64,000 nt of DNA. Origin: Lachnospiraceae bacterium (GTDB taxonomy: Bacteria > Bacillota > Clostridia > Lachnospirales > Lachnospiraceae). The stretch spans positions 62,001 to 126,000 of the forward strand of contig JAAWCJ010000006.1 in assembly GCA_022793195.1 (NCBI GenBank), given 5' to 3'. A program made the translations under genes and the position numbers. A model generated the notes under the pieces. It saw nothing but the letters and a program-made list of their open reading frames with translations. It searched no databases and had not been told where the DNA came from. Shown here in pieces: positions 35,231-42,878 of this stretch. The number at the start of each line of letters is the position of its first letter. Position 1 is the stretch's first letter.

Positions 35231-36438
35231 GGAAGGTCATTGTCACAAAAACAAAAGATTCCCTGATTGCGGCAGAAGAAGAAAATGGACGGATATCCGG
35301 CCTTTTTCTTGAAAATTCCGAATTGGTTTCTCTCGTTGGCAGAATTTATGTGGGCCGGGTCAGTCATATTATGAAAAACATAGAGGCTGCTTTTGTGGAG
35401 ATAGGCCAGGGAACCATTTGCTATTTTCCACTGGAGGACTGGAGAAAGTATCCATCCTCCGGTATGGAGGGAAGACAGCTTCATGAGGGAGATGAACTGT
35501 TGATTCAGGTCGAAAAAGATGCTGTAAAAACAAAAGCTCCTGTCGCGACTACTTTCCTCACATTTACCGGCCAGTATCTTGTGTTGAGGGTTGGAAAAAC
35601 CGGAATCTTTTTTTCTTCCAGGCTCAAAGATATCAACCGGAAAGAATCTTTAAAGGAGTTTCTGTCAAAAAATGCAGAAGCTTCTTTTCCCTTTAGTTTT
35701 ATTGTTCGGACAAATGCCGCTTCTGCTTCTGATGAGGCAATTTTTGCAGAACTGCAGTTTCTTTTATCGGAAGCGGCCCATATCCTTTCTGTCTGGAAGA
35801 CACGTACGGCAAATACCTTATTATATGAGCCGGAGCCTGCATTTTTAACAGAGATTTTTAATAACCGGATTGAAAGCCTTGACGAAGTTGTCACAGATGA
35901 TCCGGCCGCTTATCGCCTCATAGAAGAAAAAAAGTCTGTCTTTATGGAACAAAATGAAGGATATTCCCTGCCTGTGCTGCGCTTTTATAAAGATGAATAT
36001 CCCCTTTTTAAGCTTTATAGTCTGGAAACCGTATTGGCCCGGGCACTGTCTGAAAAGGTTTGGTTAAAGTCCGGTGGCTTTTTGGTTATCCAGCCCACAG
36101 AGGCCCTGGTATCGATTGACGTCAATACAGGAAAGTTTGATGGACGGAAAAAACTGGAGGACACCTTTTTTAAAATCAATCTGGAAGCAGCAAAAGAAAT
36201 TGCCCTTCAGTTAAAACTTCGGAACCTGTCAGGAATTATTATCATTGATTTCATTGACATGGCAGAAGAATTGCACCGGCAGAAACTTCTGGAAACGCTT
36301 TCAGAAGCATTGGAAAAAGATCCGGTAAAAACAACAGTTTATGGATTTACGAAACTGAATTTAGTGGAAATGACGCGAAAAAAAATAAGAACGCCGCTCC
36401 ATGAGCTTTTGAGCAAAACTGAATGGAAGTATACTTAA
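35227..36438 (+). CDS. rng: Ribonuclease E/G family protein, short C-terminus
   Basis: A 403-residue RNase G-type endonuclease for rRNA maturation and mRNA decay. The S1 RNA-binding part is near residues 35-100 (GRIYVGRVSHIMKNIEAAFVEI). The catalytic DNase I-like subdomain carries both metal-binding aspartates, in LVSIDVNTGKF and IIIDFIDMA. The chain ends shortly after NLVEMTRKKIRTPL, so the zinc-link CPxC segment and the small C-terminal domain of E. coli RNase G are missing. The tail is not frame-shifted as far as I can see. The start overlaps the upstream stop. Confidence 0.9.
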   Translation: MRKVIVTKTKDSLIAAEEENGRISGLFLENSELVSLVGRIYVGRVSHIMKNIEAAFVEIGQGTICYFPLEDWRKYPSSGMEGRQLHEGDELLIQVEKDAVKTKAPVATTFLTFTGQYLVLRVGKTGIFFSSRLKDINRKESLKEFLSKNAEASFPFSFIVRTNAASASDEAIFAELQFLLSEAAHILSVWKTRTANTLLYEPEPAFLTEIFNNRIESLDEVVTDDPAAYRLIEEKKSVFMEQNEGYSLPVLRFYKDEYPLFKLYSLETVLARALSEKVWLKSGGFLVIQPTEALVSIDVNTGKFDGRKKLEDTFFKINLEAAKEIALQLKLRNLSGIIIIDFIDMAEELHRQKLLETLSEALEKDPVKTTVYGFTKLNLVEMTRKKIRTPLHELLSKTEWKYT

Positions 36439-36568
36439 AAAAATTAAGCAAAATCAGTGGAAAAACTTTATTGAAAAAGCTTGCCCATATTGTAATTCTC
36501 TCTAAAACATGCTAAATTGGTATTCGTGGGATGAATACCCCAAATATACCGAATAGGGAGGACGTAAA

Positions 36569-36949
36569 ATGAAAAAGCGTATTGCAGCATTTGTATTAGT
36601 CATGGCTATGGTAGTTCTGGCTTTAGCCGGATGTGGAGGAAAAGATTCTTCTGCACCTGTTGTTGGCAAATGGAAGCTGACCAGTATTGAAGCTGCTGGT
36701 ATGACCATGAGTGTTGATGAATTTTTGTCCATGAGTGGTATGAGTGACACTACCAATGAAATGGAAATCAAGTCCAACGGAAAGTTTAGCATGGAGATGG
36801 TAGGCGAAAAAGGCACCGGAAAATGGGAATGGAAAGAGCCTATCTGTACTCTTACAGATGAAGCAGGTGATTCCGTTGAGGCAGAATATAAAGACGGCAA
36901 GCTTTCCATGGATTTGGAAGGTGTACTTATGATTTTTGAAAAGAAATAA
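36569..36949 (+). CDS. Small lipoprotein, lipocalin-like
   Basis: A 126-residue lipoprotein. The signal peptide has a lipobox (ALAGC) with Cys near residue 22 followed by GGKDSS. The mature part is beta-rich with a GKWKLTSIEAAGM start and GTGKWEWKE, as in small lipocalin-like clostridial lipoproteins. It should sit on the outer face of the membrane; function unknown. GGAGG precedes the ATG. It stands between the RNase G gene and the rplU promoter, with its own 130-base upstream gap. Confidence 0.8.
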   Translation: MKKRIAAFVLVMAMVVLALAGCGGKDSSAPVVGKWKLTSIEAAGMTMSVDEFLSMSGMSDTTNEMEIKSNGKFSMEMVGEKGTGKWEWKEPICTLTDEAGDSVEAEYKDGKLSMDLEGVLMIFEKK

Positions 36950-37010
36950 GCGGTTTCTATAAAACTGAATAAAGAAAAGATGCAGGAATTTTTATGGGTG
37001 CAAAAAACAT

Positions 37011-37039
37011 TTGACAACCATGGAAATTCCTGTTATATT
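37011..37039 (+). promoter_or_regulatory. Sigma-A-type promoter of rplU-prp-rpmA
   Basis: TTGACA (37011-37016), 17 bases, TATATT (37034-37039). Transcription should begin near 37046 and leave a leader of about 77 bases. Confidence 0.85.
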
Positions 37040-37045
37040 TATAAG

Positions 37046-37122
37046 GTATGCCGCACAGCGAGGTTAAAAGTTCCTTTTTGGGACACCGTAGCTGGCGAGT
37101 AATGATAAATAGGAGGTGCCGT
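37046..37122 (+). ncRNA. Probable ribosomal protein L21 leader
   Basis: The structured 5' leader of rplU contains short complementary segments around GTTCCTTTTTGGGAC and ends at the AGGAGG site. Position and size fit the L21 leader family, in which the ribosomal protein represses its own mRNA. I recognise it by location and general look, not by a full covariance match. Confidence 0.5.
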
Positions 37123-37431
37123 ATGTACGCGATTATTGCAACAGGCGGAAAGCAGTATAAAGTTGCTGAAGGCGATGTCATCAGGGTGGAAAAGCTTGGT
37201 GCGGAGGCTGGAGAAACGTATACGTTTGACCAGGTTCTTGCCGTAGGCGGTGACGAGCTGACCGTAGGCTGCCCTACTGTGGCAGGTGCAAGCGTTTCTG
37301 CTACTGTTATGAATGAAGGCAGAGGCAAAAAGGTTATCGTTTACAAGTATAAGAGAAAGACCGGATATCACAAGAAGAACGGTCACAGACAAGCTTATAC
37401 TGAGTTAAAGATTGAAAAAATCAATGCTTAA
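37123..37431 (+). CDS. rplU: 50S ribosomal protein L21
   Basis: A 102-residue L21 starting [13 protein letters not shown], with the basic [21 protein letters not shown] end typical of the family. It binds 23S rRNA early in 50S assembly. AGGAGG lies six bases before ATG 37123. First gene of the rplU-prp-rpmA operon. Confidence 0.97.
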   Translation: MYAIIATGGKQYKVAEGDVIRVEKLGAEAGETYTFDQVLAVGGDELTVGCPTVAGASVSATVMNEGRGKKVIVYKYKRKTGYHKKNGHRQAYTELKIEKINA

Positions 37432-37453
37432 CTGGTTTTTGTAAAGAAAAACG

Positions 37454-37792
37454 ATGATTGCAGTAAAAATATTTATGGACTCAAGCGGAAGGTACCGTGG
37501 ATTTCGCGTATCCGGTCATGCCGGATGCGGTCGGGCGGGGACAGATATCGTATGTGCCGCCGTATCTGTGTTAGCGCAAAATACGGTCAATGCAATAGAA
37601 TCTTTTACAGAGGATGACATTTCTTATTCTGTGGAAGAGGGATATCTGGATTGTCTTTTTACCGGAGGAGTCAGCAAAGAGTCAAAGTTGTTGATGGATA
37701 CTCTGGTTCTGGGGTTTGAAGGGATCAGAGACAGCTATCAGGCAGACAGGAAAAAAAAGCAGATTATTCAAATTGTGACTGAGGAGGTGTAA
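37454..37792 (+). CDS. prp: Ribosomal-processing cysteine protease Prp
   Basis: A 112-residue protease located, as usual, between rplU and rpmA. The catalytic pair is His22 (SGHAG) and Cys34 (DIVCAAVS), at the same positions as in characterised Firmicutes Prp. It removes the N-terminal extension of L27, encoded four bases downstream. Confidence 0.93.
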   Translation: MIAVKIFMDSSGRYRGFRVSGHAGCGRAGTDIVCAAVSVLAQNTVNAIESFTEDDISYSVEEGYLDCLFTGGVSKESKLLMDTLVLGFEGIRDSYQADRKKKQIIQIVTEEV

Positions 37793-37795
37793 AAC

Positions 37796-38086
37796 ATGTT
37801 GAAGATAAATCTTCAGTTATTTGCTCACAAAAAAGGTGTGGGTTCCACAAAAAATGGCAGGGATTCCGAGGCTAAGAGACTTGGCGCCAAAAGAGCAGAC
37901 GGACAGTTTGTTTTGGCAGGAAACATCCTTTACAGGCAGCGTGGCACTAAAATCCATCCGGGAGTAAATGTAGGCCGTGGCGGTGACGACACATTATTTG
38001 CTTTGGTGGATGGTGTGGTGCGTTTCGAAAGAAAAGGCAGGGATAAAAAACAGGTTTCTGTATATCCTAAAGTAGTAAACGAATAA
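37796..38086 (+). CDS. rpmA: 50S ribosomal protein L27 with cleavable N-terminal extension
   Basis: A 96-residue L27. It begins MLKINLQLF before [16 protein letters not shown]; the nine-residue hydrophobic extension is the Prp target, and the new N-terminus reaches into the peptidyl transferase centre. The rest ([32 protein letters not shown]) is standard. Third in the operon, followed by a terminator. Confidence 0.97.
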   Translation: MLKINLQLFAHKKGVGSTKNGRDSEAKRLGAKRADGQFVLAGNILYRQRGTKIHPGVNVGRGGDDTLFALVDGVVRFERKGRDKKQVSVYPKVVNE

Positions 38087-38100
38087 GCCATGTTCATAGA

Positions 38101-38128
38101 AGCCGGCGCTCCATGCGTCGGCTTTTTT
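38101..38128 (+). terminator. Rho-independent terminator of the rplU operon
   Basis: AGCCGGCG and CGTCGGCT (one G-T pair) surround a short loop and are followed by TTTTTT. It lies 15 bases after the rpmA stop. Confidence 0.9.
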
Positions 38129-38235
38129 ACCACTGTAGAAATAGCGTTTTTTATCGTTACAGTACCGTCTATGCTTCTGTCAACCGACGATAAATTGGCT
38201 GCTATATCAATATTCACAGAAAGGAAGACATCAGA

Positions 38236-39519
38236 ATGTTTGCGGACAGTGCAAAAATTTTTATTAAATCCGGAAAAGGCGGAGATGGCCATGTCAGCTT
38301 CCGACGGGAATTATATGTTCCCAATGGCGGCCCGGATGGTGGAGACGGTGGCCGTGGAGGAGATGTAATCTTTGAAGTTGACAAAGGATTGAATACACTG
38401 ACAGATTTTCGTCATGTAAGAAAATATGCGGCAACAAATGGACAGGAAGGCGGAAAAAGACGGTGCCATGGAAAAGATGGTCAGGATTTGGTAATTAAAG
38501 TACCGGAAGGAACCGTTATTAAAGAGTTTGAGACAGGAAAAGTCATCGCTGATATGTCTGGCGGAAATATTCGGGAAATTATCCTGAAAGGAGGGCGGGG
38601 AGGCAGTGGCAACATGCACTATGCCACGTCCACCATGCAGGTGCCGAAATACGCGCAGCCAGGGCAAGAAGGACAGGAACTTTGGGTCCTTCTTGAATTG
38701 AAAGTGATTGCCGATGTAGGGCTTGTCGGTTTTCCCAATGTGGGAAAGTCCACCCTTCTTTCCAGAGTCAGCAATGCACGTCCTAAAATTGCTAATTATC
38801 ATTTTACAACTTTGAACCCCCATTTAGGTGTCGTTGATTTAGATGACCATGAAAGTTTCGTGATGGCAGATATCCCGGGGCTTATTGAGGGCGCTTCTGA
38901 AGGAATTGGGTTAGGCCATGCATTTTTGAAGCATATCGAAAGAACCAAAGTATTGATTCATGTGGTGGATGCAGCTTCCACAGAAGGGCGGGATCCGGTC
39001 GAAGATATCTATGCAATCAATGAAGAACTGAAAAAATACAATCCTGATCTCCTTTCCAGACCACAGGTGATTGCGGCAAACAAAATGGATGCCGTTAGTT
39101 CTCCGGAAGATCCTGTGGAGAGGATTCGGGAGGCTTTTAGAGAACAGGGAATCGAAGTATTTGCAATTTCAGCAGTCAGCGGCCAGGGCGTTCGGGAATT
39201 GCTTCATTATGTTTATGGACTCCTTCAGAAAATGGACGACACTCCGGTGATTTTTGAACAGGAATTTAATCCAAAAGACTTGGTTATAACTGATACACTT
39301 CCCTATACAGTGGAAAAATTAGAATCCGGTATTTATAGTGTGGAGGGGCCCAAAATTGAAAAGATGTTAGGTTATACCAACCTTGACTCTGAAAAAGGAT
39401 TTGAGTTTTTTCAAAAGTTCTTAAAAAATAATGGAATATTGAGTGATTTGGAAAAAGCAGGAATAGAAGAGGGCGATACGGTAAAGATTTATGGCCTGGA
39501 ATTTGATTATTATAAATAA
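38236..39519 (+). CDS. obgE: Obg/CgtA GTPase
   Basis: A 427-residue GTPase in 50S assembly and stress control. The glycine-rich Obg fold is at residues 1-158 (GGDGHVSFRRELYVPNGGPD, split here by the text), the G domain has G1 GFPNVGKST, G3 DIPGLIEGA and G4 NKMD, and a C-terminal OCT domain of about 80 residues follows (VEGPKIEKMLGYTN). AAGGAAG precedes ATG 38236. Between rpmA and this gene are about 100 bases with no further gene. YhbY follows after 15 bases. Confidence 0.97.
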   Translation: MFADSAKIFIKSGKGGDGHVSFRRELYVPNGGPDGGDGGRGGDVIFEVDKGLNTLTDFRHVRKYAATNGQEGGKRRCHGKDGQDLVIKVPEGTVIKEFETGKVIADMSGGNIREIILKGGRGGSGNMHYATSTMQVPKYAQPGQEGQELWVLLELKVIADVGLVGFPNVGKSTLLSRVSNARPKIANYHFTTLNPHLGVVDLDDHESFVMADIPGLIEGASEGIGLGHAFLKHIERTKVLIHVVDAASTEGRDPVEDIYAINEELKKYNPDLLSRPQVIAANKMDAVSSPEDPVERIREAFREQGIEVFAISAVSGQGVRELLHYVYGLLQKMDDTPVIFEQEFNPKDLVITDTLPYTVEKLESGIYSVEGPKIEKMLGYTNLDSEKGFEFFQKFLKNNGILSDLEKAGIEEGDTVKIYGLEFDYYK

Positions 39520-39534
39520 AAATACGGAGGAACA

Positions 39535-39825
39535 ATGAACAGCAGACAGCGAGCATATTTAAAAAGTCTGGCAATGACCATGGATGCAGTTTTACAAATT
39601 GGAAAATCCAGTTTAACTCCTGAAATCACGGAGGCAGTAAATGAAGCCCTGGAAGCCAGAGAATTAATCAAAATTCATGTATTAAAAAACTGTATTGATG
39701 ATCCCCATATGATCGGAGAGGCTCTTGCAGAGCGGACACGCTCCCAAGTTGTCCAGGTCATTGGAAAAAAAATAGTTTTGTACCGCGAATCTAAAACAAA
39801 AAAGAAAATCATGCTTCCCCAATAA
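39535..39825 (+). CDS. yhbY: YhbY-family RNA-binding protein (CRM domain)
   Basis: A 96-residue single CRM domain: SRQRAYLKSLAMTMDAVLQIGKSSLTPEI at the start (contains the GxxG-like RNA loop) and RSQVVQVIGKKIVLYRES at the end. Family members bind pre-50S particles. It sits between obgE and nadD, as in many Firmicutes. CGGAGG lies before the ATG. Confidence 0.94.
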   Translation: MNSRQRAYLKSLAMTMDAVLQIGKSSLTPEITEAVNEALEARELIKIHVLKNCIDDPHMIGEALAERTRSQVVQVIGKKIVLYRESKTKKKIMLPQ

Positions 39826-39865
39826 AACAGAAATGCTTTTAGATGACGGAAGGACAAAATGAAAC

Positions 39866-40516
39866 ATGGATTGTAAAGAAAAGAAAGAGTCCGAAAATAA
39901 TTTAAAAAAAATCGGTATTATGGGAGGTACTTTTGACCCGATACACATGGCACATTTACTTTTGGCAGAACAGGCAAGAGTTCAATTTGATCTGGATCAG
40001 GTGCTTTTTATGCCTTCCTCTCAGCCCCCCCATAAAAATAACAGTCAAATATCATCAGTAACGCATCGGAAAGCAATGGTCCTAATGGCCATAAAAAACA
40101 ATCCATATTTTGCATATTCAGATATGGAAATTCTCCGTACAGGGACTACTTACACCAGCGACACTTTGAAGGAGCTTCATATAAAATACCCCAATACAGA
40201 AATTTATTTCATTATGGGAGCTGATTCTCTTTTTGCTGTGGACAGCTGGCACCAGCCGGAAAGGATTTTTGAAAGAACAACCATATTAGCCGGAAACCGT
40301 CTGGATGTTCCTGATGAGAAAATTGAAGCTCAGATTTGTTATTTGAAAAAGCGTTTTGGGGGCCGGATTGACTTGATTGATATGCCGGATATCGCCATCT
40401 CTTCCAGTGAAATACGAAAACGTTATGGTAAAGGCCTTTCTATTCGATATTATGTACCGGAGGCAGTATATTCTTATATAAAAGAACATCAATTATACGT
40501 CCAAACCGGTCTTTAA
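39866..40516 (+). CDS. nadD: Nicotinate-nucleotide adenylyltransferase NadD
   Basis: A 216-residue enzyme making deamido-NAD from nicotinate mononucleotide and ATP. The nucleotidyl-transferase motif is GIMGGTFDPIHMAHL, and the second ATP site is ISSSEIRKRY. The N-terminus is about 15 residues longer than usual, with a charged stretch before KKIGIMGG. GGAAGGA lies 11 bases from ATG 39866 and closer to another ATG at 39859 that opens only a five-codon frame, so start choice is a little uncertain. Confidence 0.94.
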   Translation: MDCKEKKESENNLKKIGIMGGTFDPIHMAHLLLAEQARVQFDLDQVLFMPSSQPPHKNNSQISSVTHRKAMVLMAIKNNPYFAYSDMEILRTGTTYTSDTLKELHIKYPNTEIYFIMGADSLFAVDSWHQPERIFERTTILAGNRLDVPDEKIEAQICYLKKRFGGRIDLIDMPDIAISSSEIRKRYGKGLSIRYYVPEAVYSYIKEHQLYVQTGL

Positions 40517-40620
40517 AGGCATAGAATTTCTGAAAAGCAAAAAATATTAAAAATGCAAGGAATTCATCAGCTGGGAATTTCAACACACAGAAAGAGCTCA
40601 GAAAAAGAGGAGGGAAAAAC

Positions 40621-41208
40621 GTGAAGCCGGATCGCATGGTAATCAAAGAGAAACTCAGTCATAAACTTGGTATAGGACGTTTTGAGCATACCCTTGGAGT
40701 TGCCTATACAGCGGCCTGTCTTGCAATGCGTTATGGAGCCAATATAGAAGATGCAGAGCTGGCAGGTCTTCTCCATGATTGCGCCAAGCAGTATGACAAT
40801 GAAACACTGGTTAAAAAGTGTTTGAAATATAAACTTTCTGTCTCTGAGGCAGAACAGAAGAATCCTTCCTTGTTGCATGCGAAACTGGGAGCATGTCTGG
40901 CCACGCGGAAATATGACGTGGAGGATGCCAATATTTTAAATGCAATCCGTTATCATACAACAGGACGTCCTGCCATGAGCCTATTGGAAAAGATTGTTTA
41001 TGTGGCAGATTATATCGAACCCAGGCGCTTTAAAGCGCCAAACCTTAACAAAATCAGGCAACTGGCTTTTTCAGACCTGGATCAGGCTGTTTCTGCAATC
41101 ATGGGGGACACGCTGGCATATTTAAAAGAAATGCCGGAAACGATTGATAAAACTACAATGGAAGCTTGCATCTATTATCAAAAATTGAATAAGGAGGAAC
41201 CTTTATGA
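40621..41208 (+). CDS. yqeK: YqeK-family HD-domain Ap4A hydrolase
   Basis: A 195-residue HD protein. Metal ligands are in FEHTLGVAYTA, LLHDCAKQYD and IRYHTTGRPAMS, with VADYIEPRR near the end; these are the marks of YqeK, the symmetrical diadenosine-tetraphosphate hydrolase. GTG 40621 is preceded by GAGGAGGG. About 100 bases without a gene separate it from nadD. It overlaps rsfS by four bases, its usual neighbour. Confidence 0.93.
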   Translation: MKPDRMVIKEKLSHKLGIGRFEHTLGVAYTAACLAMRYGANIEDAELAGLLHDCAKQYDNETLVKKCLKYKLSVSEAEQKNPSLLHAKLGACLATRKYDVEDANILNAIRYHTTGRPAMSLLEKIVYVADYIEPRRFKAPNLNKIRQLAFSDLDQAVSAIMGDTLAYLKEMPETIDKTTMEACIYYQKLNKEEPL

Positions 41209-41561
41209 AACAATCTAAAGAGATGGCAATGATTGTCTGCAAAGCCCTGGAAGAAAAAAAGGGACAGGAGGTCACAGTTATTGATATATCCGATATATCT
41301 TGCCTGGCGGATTATTTTATTATCGCAAATGGAGAAAACAGTCACCAGGTACAGGCAATGATTGATAATGTCGAGGAGGAAATGGATAAGGCGGGATATC
41401 ATTTCAGCCAAAGGGAAGGCTATCAGGCGGCCCGTTGGATATTGCTTGATTACAAAGATATTGTTGTCCATGTATTTTCAAAAGAAGACAGACGTTTTTA
41501 TGATTTAGAAAGGATTTGGAGAGATGGTAAATTCATAAGTATCAAAGAGCTGGAGGAGTAA
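41205..41561 (+). CDS. rsfS: Ribosome silencing factor RsfS
   Basis: A 118-residue RsfS (YbeB/Iojap) protein, which binds L14 and keeps 50S from joining 30S in starvation. Motifs: ISDISCLADYFIIANGEN and VHVFSKEDRRFYDLERIW. ATG overlaps the yqeK stop. The last codons form half of the transcription terminator stem. Confidence 0.95.
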   Translation: MKQSKEMAMIVCKALEEKKGQEVTVIDISDISCLADYFIIANGENSHQVQAMIDNVEEEMDKAGYHFSQREGYQAARWILLDYKDIVVHVFSKEDRRFYDLERIWRDGKFISIKELEE

Positions 41562-41585
41562 AGTCCTTCAGCTCTTTATTCTTAT
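41547..41585 (+). terminator. Rho-independent terminator overlapping the rsfS stop
   Basis: AGAGCTGGAGGA and TCCTTCAGCTCT (one G-T) form a 12-bp stem with a six-base loop that includes the stop codon, followed by TTTATTCTT. It ends the obgE-rsfS run and separates it from the convergent lexA. Confidence 0.85.
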
Positions 41586-41613
41586 CAATCGACGGTAGCG
41601 GCTGTTGAAAGCA

Positions 41614-42228
41614 TTATCTCATCATACGAAACAACCCAATAACTTTTCCAATAATCTTTACTTTATCTACAATGATCGGATCCATAGAATCATTTTCCGG
41701 CTGCAAACGATAATGTCCGTTTTCTTTAAAAAAACGTTTTACTGTGGCAGAATCGTCCACCAGTGCAGCAACAATATCTCCATTGGAAGCAGTAGAGGTA
41801 ACAGCACAGAGAACTTGGTCGCCATCTAAAATACCAATATTGATCATACTTTCCCCCTTAACATGGAGCATATAAGTATCGACATTTGGAAGCATCTCTG
41901 CAGGAAAGGGGAAATAGCTTTCAATATTTTCTGTTGCAAGAATGGGCTGCCCGGCAGCTATGGTACCGAGAACCGGAACCTGTACCATTTCCCGTCTGGT
42001 AAGACCGAATACATCATCTACGATTTCAATAGCTCTGGGTTTTGTCGGATCTTTACGGATATAACCATTTTTTTCAAGAGTCTCCAAATGAGAATGTACA
42101 GATGAAGTTGATTTTAAATGCACTTTTTCACATATCTCCCGCACAGTAGGCGGATATCCTTTTTTCAAAATCTCTTTTTTTATAAATTCAAGAATTTCTG
42201 TTTGTTTTGCAGTTATTTTTCCGGGCAT
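41614..42228 (-). CDS. lexA: LexA repressor
   Basis: A 204-residue SOS repressor. The winged helix covers about residues 1-65 (GYPPTVREICEKVHLKSTSS), followed by the self-cleavage site Ala92-Gly93 (GTIAAGQPI) and a peptidase domain with Ser127 (GESM) and Lys164 (ATVKRFF). RecA-stimulated self-cleavage would lift repression. GGAGGAGG lies before the ATG on the minus strand. Its promoter contains a LexA box, so it is autoregulated, and it is divergent from the LysM-protein gene. Confidence 0.97.
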   Translation of the reverse strand: MPGKITAKQTEILEFIKKEILKKGYPPTVREICEKVHLKSTSSVHSHLETLEKNGYIRKDPTKPRAIEIVDDVFGLTRREMVQVPVLGTIAAGQPILATENIESYFPFPAEMLPNVDTYMLHVKGESMINIGILDGDQVLCAVTSTASNGDIVAALVDDSATVKRFFKENGHYRLQPENDSMDPIIVDKVKIIGKVIGLFRMMR

Positions 42229-42257
42229 AGGCTTCCTCCTCCAAATATTCTAAGTCA

Positions 42258-42286
42258 ATAGTAACATACGTTCGATTAATTTGCAA
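42258..42286 (-). promoter_or_regulatory. lexA promoter with LexA box
   Basis: Minus strand: TTGCAA (42286-42281), 17 bases, TACTAT (42263-42258). CGAACGTATGTTAC (42274-42261) fills the spacer and overlaps the -10; it misses the Gram-positive LexA consensus CGAACRNRYGTTYC at one position. Confidence 0.85.
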
Positions 42287-42296
42287 GCAAAACTTC

Positions 42297-42310
42297 CAAA
42301 CATTTGTTTG
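42297..42310. promoter_or_regulatory. LexA-box-like palindrome
   Basis: CAAACATTTGTTTG is a perfect 14-base palindrome, related to the LexA consensus with symmetric changes at the ends. It lies between the two divergent promoters. Confidence 0.6.
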
Positions 42311-42329
42311 AGATTTTTTTCTACAACTA

Positions 42330-42358
42330 TTGACAAACATTTGTTCATGATTTAAAAT
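42330..42358 (+). promoter_or_regulatory. Promoter of the LysM-protein gene with LexA box
   Basis: TTGACA (42330-42335), 17 bases, TAAAAT (42353-42358). CAAACATTTGTTCA (42334-42347) overlaps the -35 and spacer, so LexA would block polymerase. Confidence 0.85.
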
Positions 42359-42371
42359 GAAAAGCATATCA

Positions 42372-42399
42372 GGAACAGATGTTTGCGAACATTGGTTTT
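42372..42399 (+). promoter_or_regulatory. Two abutting LexA-box-like sites downstream of the start point
   Basis: GGAACAGATGTTTG (42372-42385) and CGAACATTGGTTTT (42386-42399) lie next to each other in the 5' leader of the LysM-protein gene. The first has two and the second three differences from the consensus. Confidence 0.65.
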
Positions 42400-42419
42400 G
42401 TACTACCAGGGAGGAATGT

Positions 42420-42746
42420 ATGCGGGAAAGGATAAAGAGATTTTTGAAACAACGAAGAAATATTGTCATTTTAAGCAGTATGATTATTATTGCCTTTGTA
42501 TTTTTTTTCGGAGCAATCGTCAGTGCAAATACTAAAAAAGAAGAGAATCATTTATACAAATATTATACTTCTGTACAGATTCGTCCAGGCGATACTTTAT
42601 GGGATATTGCTTCCGAATACTGCCATGATTCCAGTCAAGTAAATGCTTATGTTAAAGAATTAAAAGAAATTAACCACTTACGTAACAATGAAATTTATGC
42701 CGGAAAGTATTTGACTGTGATATATTATTCTGATGAATATAAATAA
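42420..42746 (+). CDS. SOS-controlled LysM membrane protein, YneA-like division inhibitor candidate
   Basis: A 108-residue protein with a short basic N-terminus, one membrane helix (about residues 15-35, IVILSSMIIIAFVFFFGAIV) and an extracellular LysM domain (VQIRPGDTLWDIASEYC ... NEIYAGKYLTVIY). This is the layout of YneA, the B. subtilis SOS cell-division suppressor, and it occupies the same place, divergent from lexA. Function is inferred from architecture and location. GGGAGGA precedes ATG 42420. Up to five LexA boxes lie in the 190 bases upstream. Confidence 0.85.
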   Translation: MRERIKRFLKQRRNIVILSSMIIIAFVFFFGAIVSANTKKEENHLYKYYTSVQIRPGDTLWDIASEYCHDSSQVNAYVKELKEINHLRNNEIYAGKYLTVIYYSDEYK

Positions 42747-42792
42747 TAATCACGCCTTACATTTTAGCCTTTTTCAAGTTAACAGTTTTCCA

Positions 42793-42821
42793 TTGACGAA
42801 TATTTTTTTGTTTTATATAAT
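42793..42821 (+). promoter_or_regulatory. Sigma-A-type promoter of the L,D-transpeptidase gene
   Basis: TTGACG (42793-42798), 17 bases, TATAAT (42816-42821); the -35 misses consensus at one base. The leader is about 50 bases. A second TTGACA at 42838 is too close to the ribosome site to be useful. Confidence 0.75.
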
Positions 42822-42878
42822 TAAACAATAAAACATTTTGACAAGATTATGAGTATTATTTAAAAAGGAAGAGGGATT

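Noticed and set aside
42838-42866. Second promoter TTGACA-N17-TAAAAA before the L,D-transpeptidase gene
   Set aside because: Transcription would start inside the ribosome-binding site, so it is unlikely to give useful mRNA.
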